Assembly: GCF_029867415.1 (NCBI RefSeq)
Contig: NC_081185.1
Location: forward strand, 26,709,293-26,773,292
From: Vicia villosa
Taxonomy: Eukaryota > Streptophyta > Magnoliopsida > Fabales > Fabaceae
Reading direction: 5' to 3'
Length of the DNA: 64,000 bases
A program made the translations under genes and the position numbers. Shown here one piece after another: positions 47,233-59,389 of the stretch. The notes beneath the pieces are model-generated. The model made no database searches. It was given only the letters and a program-made list of their open reading frames with translations, and had not been told where the DNA came from. Each line of letters starts with the position of its first letter. Position 1 is the first letter of the stretch.

Positions 47233-48036
47233 GCAGCGAAAGAAAGCGTGCCCAATAAGTTTCTTTTTTTTCTTCTATTTTTGATGATTTTCCAAGTAAT
47301 GACTTATTAATATACGTGAAGTTACGTAGTTTTTCTTCTTCTAGAAAATGCAATAGCAACTTCATGATATTTATGAATATCATTATCTTTCTAGAACATT
47401 CATACTTGGTTCCTTAACTATGTGAATTTAGTATTTGAAACTAAGATAGCAGATGATATTATATATTTCCCAACTTCCAGCTAAGAAAATGAATCAGCAT
47501 TATATAATTAAAAATTGTTTATCCATTTAAACACATTATCTCAATTTATTATTATTTATCTGAATCATTCCGAGTAAGCATTTCATAGAAAATATAGTGA
47601 AGAGACTACTAACTTGCTAGCAAATCTAGATTGTTGCATCATAAAAAAATATGCGTAGTTTACCATAATCTAGATTGTGATGTGATGATGACGATAAATT
47701 AGAAATTGGCTTTAAGAATTGACCAGTATTCCTCTCTGTCTTTGTGTCTACGGTATCAAATGCGGCTTAATTAACTAAATAATAAAATCGTTCCTAATTT
47801 GGTTCTTTTAGGTTTTTGACTTTCTCCCAAATTTTTGGATTTTTTATTAAAAAAGAATACTCTCTTATCACACTAATTAGTTTAATAAAAGTAATTATAC
47901 GTAGTAGTTTAAAATATTAATACAATTGAAATAAATAATATGTTTTTATTATAATCAATAGGTACTACAAAAAAAGTTATTTTTTTAACTCATATGAAGA
48001 TAATTTTATATATTTAAATTTCGTTTAGTTTATTAT
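47233..48036. other. Upstream DNA of DC1 gene 1, with the MULE-B empty site
   Basis: Collinear with 55680-56338 plus 59462-59548. Positions 47910-47917 (TAAAATAT) are the unoccupied counterpart of the MULE-B target. No gene is seen. Confidence 0.75.
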
Positions 48037-48238
48037 TTTTTTTAAGCAAGAAATATATTGATAGGAGAATTCAAAGTTCTCTAAACCTCGATACAAAAAT
48101 CGAGCAAAAGCTCCCGAAGAAAAATTACGCACCAAATAGAACCTACGAAAGGTACAATAGAGGAATTCTACTAAATTCATAATAGTTACATTTGGGTTGT
48201 ATAATTTTTTCTATAAAAGTCTATCTCCAAACCATAGC
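48037..48238 (-). mobile_element. 202-bp LINE 3' end with 12-bp target duplication
   Basis: Begins with a T run, then AAGCAAGAAATATATTGATA, as in the 3' ends of the LINEs at 9203 and 50693. Flanked by TTAGTTTATTAT at 48025-48036 and 48239-48250. A severely 5'-truncated insertion. Confidence 0.88.
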
Positions 48239-48342
48239 TTAGTTTATTATATGATTTTTGGAAAAAACTTAATATATATTTTTTACTATAACATTAAGTA
48301 AAAACAAACTCCTATAATAATATAAAAAAAATTGACATACAA

Positions 48343-49300
48343 CAAGCTTTTCTTTCGATTTATTGGAGAATTGATTCAATTCTTCTTGTATGGCCAAAAA
48401 TATCAAAATCCATTCAGAGTCTCGTAGAGCGTCATTTATGGATGATGCTTCTATGATAGACACCAGGCCCGATTGGTTTCTTCATATTATCTAAATGAAG
48501 ATCTGATTCTAATAAGTTCAACTTTGTAACCTATAATCAATTCCTCAGGTTGAAAGGATTTTCCCCTATGTTTCTTTAGAGGTATTGGGGTGTGAGCAGC
48601 TTCTGGTTGAGCATGTTCAAAATCTTTAACCTTAGAAATTTTGTCTTCAGGGTCTGAGTATGTGATCTTCAGATCTGCAAACTTTTCAACTAGCTTTGAC
48701 TTTTCAGGGTCAAGCTAATCATCAAACTTAACATGAATTGACGCTTCAACAACTCGTATCCTAACATGATACACTTTTGTTCTTTATAGTCAAACTTGTT
48801 AAGGTCGGTAACTTTGGTATTCAGCATAAAACAGACACAACCAAAGGGATGAAAATAAAAAATATTGGACTTTCTATTCTTCCATAATTCATAGGGAGTC
48901 TTATTCATAACGGGTCTTTTTGAGATCCTGTTCTGAATGTAACATGTTGTGTTGACTACTTAATTCGACCCAAAAGTGTTTTGTAATATATGTCTCATTA
49001 ATCATGATTTTGCTCATTTCTTGCAAAGTACAATTTTTCCTTTCTGCAACTCCATTTTGTTAAAGAGTTCTAGGACAAGAGAATTCATGAGAAATGTAAT
49101 TTTCATCAAAAAGTTTTTCAGAATCTTTGTTTTCAAATTTCCCACCATGATCACTTATGACTTTGACAATTTTAAAATCTTTTACATTTTTCACTTTGGA
49201 GGAGAAAGTAGCAAACACGAAATATGACTCATCCTTGGGTTTTAAGAATTTTACTCATGTCCATTTGTTGTAGTCATCAACGATTACTATTCCATACCTC
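48343..49300 (-). pseudogene. Ty1/copia pol remnant, duplicated copy
   Basis: Paralogue of 38655-39612: integrase C-terminus (KTPYELWKNRKSNIFYFHPF at about 48900), the hinge, and the very start of the RT (WILIFLAIQEELNQF). It has extra damage relative to unit 1, such as a stop in the NGVAERKN region. RT and RNase H are cut off by the duplication edge. Confidence 0.85.
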
Positions 49301-50692
49301 TATCCAAAAAAGATTGGACAACTCTCAACTTTGTTTTGCAACAACCTTTAATTTACTCAGTTCCACTGAAATCTCTCATGGAGTATATATAGAAAACTCC
49401 TTTCTTACCGGATGGTCACCACCATATATACACATCAAAACTTCACATAAAAAAAATTAGCTTCCCTAATGTACCTTAGATTACCTCTCACACTCAATCT
49501 AAACACCGGAGCACCGAAACAATTATTTTTTGGTACAAGGTTGATGATGAAGGATATCTAAATAGTCTCATACTATACATCTTAGATCTCACAATATCAA
49601 CATTTTTAGAAGTTTTTCACAAGGTTGAATCAAGAAGTAAGAGTGTTTGTGAATGGAGAAACTCATTGTTTTTTCTTAAGCTTTTTGAAAATATGGGTTT
49701 GGATCTCACTAGCTTTCACTCGCAGAGAATTCCATTGCGAGACTTATTTTTTTATCAATTAACAAGATTAACATGTTAGTCTTCCTTAGAAAATGACACT
49801 AAAAGGATTTAAATGTTAGAGGTTAGTCACAATAAGATGAATAAAATAACAAAATGATTCAAGTCAAATCATAAGATTATGATTTGAATCAAAAGAATAA
49901 ATGACTTAAATAAATGTAGTAAAATGAGGAATTTGACATTTTGATTTGAATCAAAATTTGTGTTTATGATTCGAGTCAAGCTAAGGCATTATTCAATATA
50001 TAGTTGTATTTTAAAAGATTTTTTGTTGACACTACTCAATTTAAAAGTTTTGTGATTCGATTCAAGGAGTGTTGTGATTCGAAACACACACATCCTTGAT
50101 TTGAATAAAGCTTACAGAACCAAATTTCATATTTCCTCTTGATGTTTGATTTGAATCACTAAAAGGTTTGATTCGAATCAAGCTTCAAAAAACCTTGTTT
50201 TAAGATTTTTAACTTGTGATTCAAGCTACACTCAACATGTTGACTTAGACGAAATTGCTTAAGCTACAAACACACAACCATGGGTCCAAAACTCATTTAT
50301 TGAATATAAAAGTAGCTCAAAGTACAAATATATTTGAATAAGTGAAATAGAAAAACTATAAACAAATTATTGAAAGTGGTAAATCAAATTAATGTGAATA
50401 AAGGTTTGTTCCTAAAATAAAGAAAACAAATCAGAAATTAATTTTTTCTCATTAAATATAATTATTTAGTGTAACATATTATAAAATAAAATATGATACC
50501 GAGTGCAATTAGCCATGAGTTCATCTCAATGAAAGCACCGAAGTTATTACTTATTAGGCAGGGTGTGATAAATCAAGAGTTTGAGGACAAGGGAACTTCA
50601 AAAGAATGAGGAGATAATTTGGATAAAATCTTGCTTGTTTTCATTCATTCTAGCCTTAAGGATCTATAATTTGTTACTTATAATGATTGCAA
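49301..50692. other. Duplicated non-coding block, no gene
   Basis: Counterpart of 39613-41241. AT-rich, nothing coding recognised. The LINE inserted at its right end. Confidence 0.6.
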
Positions 50693-53600
50693 TTTTTTTT
50701 TTTTGTAATCAAGAGATATATTAATAAGAGAACCAAAGGTTCTAAAGTTTGATTACAAAAAGCGAGGCCGAAAACCGAGCCAAGAAAATTAATCATCAAA
50801 TACAACTTAAGAGAGGTAAAACAAAGGGGCTTTGTTGAACTCGTAAAAATTATAATTGGTCCGAGTAATTTTCCCGATAAACGACCACCGCCAAATAATC
50901 TTCTTTATGCTCCAAACCGTATCAAGAACGTTCCATGGATCATTCCGGAAAATAATCTCATTCCTAATATTCCAAATGGTCCAACAAGTTGCCAACCAAA
51001 TCGTCCATTCCCTACCGGATTTCACCTGATTGAGTTTATCAAAGCCACACCAACTCAAGAAACTACTAAGGATACCATCCAAGCTATAATCATCAAATCC
51101 AATCCATATAGCAATCTCCTTCCAAATTAAACGAGATACCCGACAAGAAAGTAAAAGATGATGCAAGGATTCAACAACTTCATTACAACAATTACAAAGA
51201 GAAGATTGGGAGAAAGAAATACCTCTCAATAAGAGAATATCCCTTGTAGGCAACCTCTTAATGAAGCATCTCCAATCAAAGCACTTAATTTTTTGAGGCA
51301 CTTTTAGCTTCCAAATAAGTTTGAATGCCTTTGAAAATTCTATATCCGGGCCTAAAGGAACATGGAATTTATCGAATAAATTATAGCTACTACGAACCGA
51401 GAAACCTCCAACCGGATCCGTGCTTCACTCCACCCTATCCTTGGCCGCGACATGCGGGCCGGTGTCATCAAGAAGTTGCAGCAGACGTTGCACATCATTG
51501 GCAGCCGCTGTGCTATTCGTGAGAGTAACACCGAAGTCACCACACTTCCAAGTGTCATTTTGCCAACCTCCCATGCACACAATAGACACAAACTTCAGCC
51601 CCGAATTATTGAAAGCAACCGGGAATAAATCCTTCAAGTAACTATCTCCCACCCACCTAGAATGCCAAAAAGAAATATGCTTACCACAACCAACTTTGAA
51701 CCTACAATTGTCAATAAAAGAGTTCTCATTATAACTATGATCCAAAGCTAAAACATCCTTCCACCACGAAGACTCCGTAGTCTTTTCAAAAACTTTATCA
51801 ATGGAAGACACCACCCTAAGACTAATGTCTCCATATCTTTCTTTCAACAATTCATACCACAAATCCTCCGAACCACAAAGAATTCTCCACCGCCATTTAT
51901 GAAGAAGAGCAAGATTGAAATCTCTAATTCTGCTCAATCCAAGACCTCCATTTTCAACCAGTAAGCAAATAGTTCCCCAACTTACCCAATGAGTTTTTCT
52001 CCCTTCCCCCACACCTCCCCTTAAGAAATTACTTTGCAATCGTTTTATCTCCTTAAGAATCTTCTTAGGCGCCTTGTAGAAAGACAACATGAAGATAGAA
52101 AGACTACAAAGAACGGATTTTAGAAGAGTTAACTTTCCACCAAAACTTAACAAGCGATTCTTCCAATCCGAGAGTCTAGCCTTAATCTTACTCAAAATAC
52201 AATTCCAACAAGAAATCCTTCTAGGATTGATTCCTATAGGTATTCCGAGGAAGATGAAATTATTATCCTCCCTCCTACAAGACAAAAAGTTAGAAGCAAT
52301 ATCCATAACATTTTCACCAATATTGATACCAATTAATTTACTTTTATGGAAATTGATTCCAAGTCCCGAAACCAACTCAAAACCCCTCAAAATAGCCTTT
52401 ATCGCCCAAACTTGCTTCCAACTCCCTTCTCCAATCAAAATGGTGTCATCGGCAAATTGTAAGATTTTACTTTGCACAATCTCTTAATATTAAAGCCCAC
52501 ATACTCCCCCGCCTCCACCGCCTTAGAAACCAAACTCTTCAAACTCTCCATAACGATGACAAAAAGGAACGGCAAAAGAGGATCCCCTTGTCTAAGCCCT
52601 TTCTCCACCACGAACTCCTTAGTTTGGCTACCATTCACTAGAACCGACATCTTGCTTGAAAAAATTAACGCCTCCATCCACTTCATTCAAACCTCCCCAA
52701 AACCCATCTTCCGCAACATGAATCTAAGAAAATCCCAACAAACGTTATTGTATGCCTTCTCAAAATCAACCTTAAAAAGTAAACAACCTAGGCCTTCCCT
52801 CTTTTCCATATCAACAAATTCGTTCGCTACCATAACACCATCTAGAAGTTGTCTACCCGGAACGAAAGTGCTTTGGCAATTGGACACAATTGAACCCAAC
52901 ACCTTTTTGAGTCTCGATGCCAATAATTTAGAAATGGATTTATAAACACAACCCACCAAACATATCGGCCTATAATCTTCAAGCCCCAAAAGGTTTGAAC
53001 ATTTAGGGATCAATGTCAAAAAAGATGAAATAATCGCCTTAGACAATAAAGCATCCACATGAAAACAATTGAAGCAAATAACGAAGTCCTCTTTCAATAT
53101 TTCCCAACACTTCTTGATAAACATGAAAGAAAAACCATCCGGCCTAGGGCTTTTGGATCCCTCACAATTCCAAACGGCTTCTTTAATCTCATCAACTGAA
53201 AAAGGCTTTTTAAGAAAATGTTTTTCCTCTTCTTTTAGAACACCAAAAGAAATTCCCTCCAAACCCGGCCTTCCCCTTTCCACCCCGGAAAACTTCTTCT
53301 CAAAATACTTCTTAACCTCTTCTTTAACCTCCATCACCGAATCAACAATACCTCTTTCCATCCTCAAAGAACCAATGTGATTGTGACTTCTTCTACCTTT
53401 CATAACTCCATGAAAAAACTTGTTATTCGTATCTCCGTCATTTAACCATCTCAATCTCGACTTTTAAATCAACATGTTCTCTTTGATTTTTAAATTCATC
53501 TATATGTCTCTCGAAGCCAGCCTCTTCCTATCTAGAATCTCCTCCGATTCTTCGACATCATCATCCCCAATTAGTACATCTCCTTCATTCAAAACACGAA

Positions 53601-54153
53601 CTCCCTCCTCAACCGCCATATCATAGTTTCCAAATATATTTGCATTCCACCACCTCAATCTATCCTTAAGAATCCTCAATTTCTCCTTAAGAACATAATC
53701 GCCCCTTCCCACCATCGATAAAGAATTCCACTCTTGTTTCACAAACGGAATAAATTCCTTATTCGAGAACCACTCGTTGTTTACTTTGAAAGGTTTAGGG
53801 CCCCGATTAGATTTATCACACACCAACCAAACGGGACAATGATCTGAGATATCACGATCCCCTACTAACTGACCAACCACACCCCAGTTGCTCACAACTT
53901 TACTCGCCACCAAAAAAATGATCAATTCTACTTCTAGACCTCCCCTCACCCCCAAACCAAGTGTACTTCTTTCCCTTACTAGGAACATCTATCAAACCAC
54001 TCAATTCAATAAACTCCTCAAACTCCGTCCATTCCCTACATGAGCTCAAAACCGAAGCTCCCTTCCTTTCCCCCCTGCATTGTTGACAACATTAAAATCT
54101 CCCCCAATAACCCATTCCCCATCCGTGAATTTCGAATTTAGAGGAATAAATAA
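50693..54153 (-). mobile_element. 5'-truncated LINE, unique to unit 2
   Basis: T run at 50693-50704 (the A tail on the minus strand). The 5' end at about 54153 lies within the endonuclease region. Unit 1 shows the pre-insertion DNA: GATTGCAA at 41190 continues into about 45 bp that are missing here, so the insertion was accompanied by a small target deletion rather than a duplication. Confidence 0.88.
50807..54150 (-). pseudogene. LINE ORF2 remnant: endonuclease end, RT, zf-RVT
   Basis: From 54150: WVIGGDFN, a frameshifted part, then SDHCPVWLVCD (endonuclease end, 53988-53500). TAG at 53500 and TAA near 53463 (Gln positions in the sister copy) follow. The RT runs through MRWLNDGDTNNKFFHGVMKG, then GSKSPRPDGFSFMF and DYRPICLVGCVYKSI. 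TGA at 52687 replaces a Trp, and then come GLRQGDPLLPFLF, a frameshift near 52475 and the catalytic LQFADDT. TGA at 51425 again replaces a Trp. The zf-RVT block (CFDWRCFIKRLPTRD; CNCCNEVVESLHHLLLSC) ends at 50807. Same family as 9203-19810. Confidence 0.9.
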
Positions 54154-54870
54154 TTGATCAATATTTGATAGAGCCAATAATAAATTGTCAACTCAAGTTT
54201 TCCTATTTGCATTCGTTACTTTCATGTGACGTAGTCTTTTAAATACTTTAGCATTGTGATCTTTCTTTTGGATTTCCCTCATTTTAGGCCACTTGAACTA
54301 TTTCATCTTCAACTATTTCATCACTCTTTCCCTCTCTCATTATTTACTTAATTATTTAAAAAGGAAAGCCATATTATTTTGTAAGTGATCAATTATTTAT
54401 TGGAAATGATTTAAATTATATATAAAACAAGAATACAAGAAGTAATTCAACCAATTAATACAACAAAATATTTATAATCTAAGGATCACAAGAGGCAAGA
54501 CTTAACAATACAAACAACTCAAAGTATAATTATAAGCAAAACAATCTCCTAAGAACAATGCAACCAAAAACAATGAAGCAACAACCTAATTTACACAAAC
54601 CAACGCGATCAACTAGAGAGAAGTTGAAATCATGATCCATTAATTTGAAGCAAGACTAAACAATGCAAAGTCATGAATCATGATAGAGTCTTAAAGCCAT
54701 CCAAGAACAACATAAAATACAACAAAAAACTGTGAAGCAAAACTCTCTAAACTAAACAATAACAAGGAAAGGGGAAGCAAGCAGCATAAATCAGTAGCAA
54801 TCTGAAAAGAACTCTTGAGGGCCTTCTCATCAGATCCAGGAACAATTCTTCTACCTACTCACATGGTCAA
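54154..54870. other. 3' flank of DC1 copy 2, with the MULE-A empty site
   Basis: GAGCCAATAATAAATTGTC at 54171-54189 is the uninterrupted version of the MULE-A target; the 8-bp target is 54177-54184. The remainder matches 45719-46411. Confidence 0.9.
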
Positions 54871-55608
54871 CTAATTTGAAGCAAGAGCTTCCAAAATAGC
54901 AACAAAAGCAGTTACAGGATCTCCAAATATAGCTGCAAATATTAGTTTGAATACCATAATTGCTATCTTTGTGTACTTGCTTATAGTCTTTGCTCTCCTT
55001 GAAATCCTCAAACGTTGATCCATCTCCATGCTCGTGACTGCAAGTTGAGTTTCTCTTTCACTACTCGAGCTTGTAGTTGTAATTGATCTTTCTACTTGAG
55101 AAAAATAACCCCTCCTCCAATTGTCAAGTATCAAATCCTTTTAACATGACACATGATAACAACTATTTCCATCATAATAACACCACCCTTTCACTTTTCC
55201 CACAACACTCCTATGCTTACATTTCACACACTTTGAACGAACTTTCTTAGACAAATTCAATGTCACACTTCCACTTTCATCAGTAATACTATTTTTCAGC
55301 TTCAAACAGCAAGGATGAAGATCATATCCAGTCGTAGAACAATGATAAACAAACCCTAATATATCTTTTCCACAAGCATCACAGTATCTTTCTCTATCTC
55401 CAGGTGGTTTCTTGTGAAATTCGAAATAGCTTTTCTCAAAAAATGAATGAAAGGCGTAAGGATCTGGATATACACATTCTCCATGTAGGACATAGTTGCA
55501 ACGAGAGTTCTGACAATGGTAACTTGATCCAAACCCTAGTTGTCTACAACCGCTGCATGTGTATGGTGCTCCAGGAGGCTTCTGTTGTAACAAATGTTCA
55601 TGATCCAT
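54871..55608 (-). pseudogene. DC1-domain gene copy 2, stop at codon 156
   Basis: Paralogue of 46412-47146. The first 155 residues keep all three C1-like Cys/His units with few changes. At 55139-55141 TAA replaces the TTC (Phe156) of copy 1, two base changes. The frame then continues to the same C-terminus (KDLILDNWRRGYFSQVERSI, a basic block, then the hydrophobic end). A small indel lies in the Ser-rich linker. A truncated 155-residue protein with all zinc units but no hydrophobic tail could still be made, so loss of function is inferred, not certain. Confidence 0.85.
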
Positions 55609-55670
55609 CTCAGTTATTTTCTTGTAAATATTGGAAGTTGGTTTTTAGATATCACAAACGTTTATGCTTC

Positions 55671-55679
55671 TATATATAT
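55671..55679 (-). promoter_or_regulatory. TATA box of DC1 copy 2
   Basis: TATATATAT, 63 bp upstream of the ATG, the short counterpart of the expanded (TA)n in copy 1. Confidence 0.6.
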
Positions 55680-56330
55680 GCAGCGAAAAAAGCGTGCCAA
55701 ATAAGTTTCTTTTTTTTTTCTTTCTATTTTTGATGACTTTCCAAGAAATGATTTCTTAATATACGTGAAGTTACGTAGTTCTTCTTTTCTAGAAAATTCA
55801 TTATCTTTCTGGAACATTCATACTTAGTTCCTTAACTATGTGAATTTAGCATTTGAAATTAAGATAGCAGAAGATATTATACACTTTCCAACTTCCAGCT
55901 AAGAAAATGAATCAGCATTATATAATTAACAATTGTTATCCATTTAAACACATTATCTCAATTTAGTATTATTAATTTGAATCATTCTGAGTAAGCATTT
56001 CTTAGAAAATATAGTGAAGAGACTACGTTACGAACTTGCATAAAAAAATATAATTGGAAATATGGTTGTGATGTGATGATTACGATAAATTAGAAATTGG
56101 CTTAAGAATTGACCTGCATTCCTCTTTGTCTTTGTGTCTACGCTATCAAATGCAACTTAATTAATTAAAGTAATAAATTCGCTCCCAATTTGGTTCTTTT
56201 AGGTTTTTGACTTTGACTTTCTCCCAAATTTTTGGATTCTTTATAAAAAAGAATACTCTCTTGTCACACTAATTTTTGGTCTATCAAGGTTTGGAGACAT
56301 GAAGTTTAAGAAGAATTATATGGGGTAGTT
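55680..56330. other. Upstream DNA of DC1 copy 2
   Basis: Matches 47233-47909 of unit 1 with small deletions. No gene is seen. MULE-B is inserted at the end. Confidence 0.6.
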
Positions 56331-56406
56331 TAAAATATGAAAATTTCTTTGCCAACCTCCCAACTCTCTAGCCCACCTCTGGTGAAAAACTCAAACTATC
56401 CCTGAC

Positions 56407-56917
56407 TTCGGAAGTTCATCTCCGAAATGCAAGAAAAAGGTGTTTTCGGAGATGCATCTCCGAAAACAGCATTTCGGAAGTTCATTTCCGAAATACTGCG
56501 CGTTTTGCAGATTAAGCAAAACAGCCCCCTCCCCCAAACATTTTACCCTAATCATATTCTAAACACAACCCCTCTTCAAATTTTCTGCAAAAAGCAAGTG
56601 TAAGATCAAAGAGATTGCCCAAGTCTTCTTCCAATCTCAACCAAACTCATCATCAAACACTAATTGGTAAGTTTATCATTGTTTTTTCAAGTTTTAGATC
56701 TATTTGAATAAACTCTATTAGGGTGTTTAGAAACTGAAAAAATCACATTAAGATAGGTTAGTACTGATATTAGGATGTTTAGTAGGCATAAAAATAGTTT
56801 TGGTTTAGGTTTTTTGGGTCTGCCATTGGAGGTTGCAGAGAAGCTCTGCGCAGGGGTGTTTCGGAAGTTCATTTCCGAAAACACCTCCATCCCAGTTTTC
56901 GGAAATGAACTTCCGAA
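56407..56917. repeat. MULE-B left palindromes, five copies
   Basis: Sites at 56407-56426, 56445-56464 (perfect palindrome TTCGGAGATGCATCTCCGAA), 56473-56492, 56860-56879 and 56898-56917. The last two flank the 5' UTR intron region of the PMD gene in opposite orientation. Confidence 0.95.
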
Positions 56918-56991
56918 CTGTATCAGAAGTGCATTTTTTTTGTTTTTTCATTTGTCTCGCATATTAATCGATTTCGATTGTTTACAGGAAC

Positions 56992-59033
56992 ATGTCAGGC
57001 AACCAACCAGCACGCATCAGACAGGGTAAGGAGACCCAGACTGCGTCGGCTAGACGCGAGCGGGCGGCGGCACAGCTGGCGTCGACCCAGGGACGGGGGC
57101 ACGGTCGGGGACGCCGTGTGCGAGTTCCCGTGGGCGAGGGAGAGGGTACATCTGCTTCAGGATCTAGGAGTCGGCTGGCTCGGGCATCTTCTTTCCGCCA
57201 GCGAGAGGAGGAGGAGGAGGAGGAGGTGGCGGCAGTGCCCTACTACGAGCCGGAGGGGGTATCGGATGTTGACCCTCCAGCCGGGGAGGATGATGAGCAG
57301 GAGGACGGCCATCCGGGAGGGCCCTTTGACACCTCTGTGCTGATTAGCTACCACGATCACGTCGTTCGGCGTATCTGGGAGGAAGAGGTATTTTTTATAA
57401 TTTAACCGTTTAATTGTCACCATTTTTTATAATTTAACCGTTTATTTGTCGCTTATTTAATATATGTTGCTTTTTTTTTTGTAACAGGAGCGAGAGCCGT
57501 TGAAAATGGTGAACCACACCCGGAAGATTTTCAGTCTGTTTAAACCAACAGCTAAGTGGTTTAACGACCATGTGCGAGGTTCAGGGCTTAGCGGGCTCTA
57601 CATGACGGGGTATACCACCATCAGCACCGGCATGCAGGGGGCATTTGTGGAGCGCTGGCACAAGGAGACGTCCTCTTTCCACTTGCCGGTTGGGGAGATG
57701 ACGATCACCTTGCATGACGTGCAGTGTCTTCTCCACCTGCCGATTAGGGGGCCGCTGTTGACCCACTCCAAGATCCAGAGGGTCGAGGCCATTGAGTGGA
57801 TGACGCTCTATTTGGGCATGGAGCACGAGGTTGCTCACTTTGAGTGCGTCACGACATTTGGGCCTCATGTCCGGTTCACCACACTGAGCTGCTACTTTGA
57901 GCACCACCTGGACGCGGCTGCCGAGGCTGAGGGTGAGGGTGACGAGCTATTCACACAGTATCTCCGCGGCTGCGCTCTCCGGTGCTGGTACATGCATGTG
58001 GTAGGCGCTGCATGCTTTGTGGACAAGAGTGCCAGGTACGTCGACGTGACCTACCTCCACTACTTCATGGACCTGGATACCGTTCACCAGTGGAACTGGG
58101 GGACAGCTACTCTGGCATACCTCTACCAGAAGCTGAATGAGGCCTCCAACTAGAGGACGAGGCAGTTGGTCGGATCCTGCACACTACTTACGATACGTTT
58201 TATTTTAACACATTATCGTATTTATTTATTTATTTATGTTTCGTATTTATTTTTAATACATTATCGTGTTTGTGTTTCAGAGCTGGATCATCTCCTACTT
58301 CTCCCGCATCCACGGCTTCCGCTACGATCCTGCATATGTGGACGCCATGCCCAGGGCCGCCAGATACGCTCTCCAGAGGGGGAACGATGCGGTGGGACCA
58401 TACCGTTTGTACTTGGACCGCACGATGCACGACGACGTCACCTGGAGGCCGTTCGCCGACTACGCTCAGATTGTCCCCTTTGACGGCATTGCTTTATATT
58501 CTGGCTGGTTGGCATGCGGGACTACCATCATGGGTCGGTATCTCCCTGAGCGGTGCATGCGTCAGTTCGGATTCGTGCAGCGGATACCCAGGTCCCCCTT
58601 TGAGGCTGCTCCCGACACAGTGACCCGAGTGCAGCTCACTGCCATATGGGCGGACTGGCAGCAGCATGTGGTACCGCAGGAGTACCGTCTCACTCGGGTC
58701 ACACAGGACTGGCACGGTGAGGAGGGGTACGTCACATGGTTCTACCGGGTGTCCCATCCTCTGCTGAGACCCGACGTTCCCGGCGCTCCTAGGCCAGCAC
58801 ACGATGAGATCCTGGAGAACCAGCAGGCCGAGGATGACCACGCCATTGATCTCATGTCGATCTGCCAGCGGATAGAGATGCTTGGGCGGGACGCGTTGGA
58901 TCGAGGTGTCGTTCATCAGAGAGGTCCAGATGCAGTCGCCGTGATGAAGATGATCGTCACTGATGCGGGCCGTGCGGCGGGATACATGCGGCAGAGGAGG
59001 GCCCAGGGTGAGAGGGTTAGGCACACCCAGTAG
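56992..59033 (+). pseudogene. Plant mobile domain (PMD, MAIN-like) gene, one nonsense codon
   Basis: Exon-intron structure: a 5' UTR intron at about 56667-56987; coding exon 56992-57387 (ATG at 56992; RG-rich then Glu-rich N-terminus); intron 57388-57487; exon 57488 to about 58195; last exon 58281-59033. All phases fit. The PMD starts at HTRKIFSLFKPTAKWFNDHV and includes FVERWHKETSSFHLPVGEMT and VQCLLHLPIRG, and continues after the last intron with SWIISYFSRIHGF. TAG at 58151-58153 stands where the family has Trp (ASN-W-RTRQLVG), and the donor after it is not a clear GT. PMD proteins (MAIN, MAIL1 family) are nuclear factors linked to silencing of transposons and genome stability, and PMDs are known to be carried by MULE and gypsy elements. 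Any role here in escape from silencing is inference. Confidence 0.88.
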
Positions 59034-59239
59034 TGGTCGGGTTTATTTATTTTTTGATTTCGGATTGTATCTTTCGCACAGTATTATTATTATTTTCGGT
59101 TTGTATATATTATTTGGATCGGATTTATCATATTAGTATTTTCATTTTATCTGTTGCTTATTTTATTTGGCGTTTGCGTTTAATTAAAATGCGAGACTGT
59201 TAAGAAAAAACATAAAAAAAAAACACAGTTTCTGCATAA

Positions 59240-59389
59240 TTCGAAAGTTCATTTCCGAATTCACCCCCCATGAGGTGTTTTCGGAAGTTCATCTCCGAAG
59301 ACACCCCCTATGAGGTGTTTTCGGAGATGCACTTCCGAATTGTGGAAATTTTTTTAAAAAAAAAAACGCTTCGGAAGTTCATTTCCGAA
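59240..59389. repeat. MULE-B right palindromes, four copies
   Basis: Sites at 59240-59259 (one base changed), 59280-59299, 59320-59339 and 59370-59389, spaced 40, 40 and 50 bp. Confidence 0.95.

Larger units (their letters stand above)
38655..48000 (+). repeat. Segmental duplication, unit 1
   Basis: Collinear with 48343-59548: copia integrase region, an AT-rich block, the DC1 gene and its upstream DNA. About 4.7 kb is shared after subtracting MULE-A and a 187-bp LINE end that are unique to this unit. The copia sequence continues to the left of 38655 here, but not in unit 2. Confidence 0.88.

Noticed and set aside
57581..57907. Minus-strand open frame of 108 codons within MULE-B
   Set aside because: Antisense to the PMD exon, which has clear family motifs on the plus strand.
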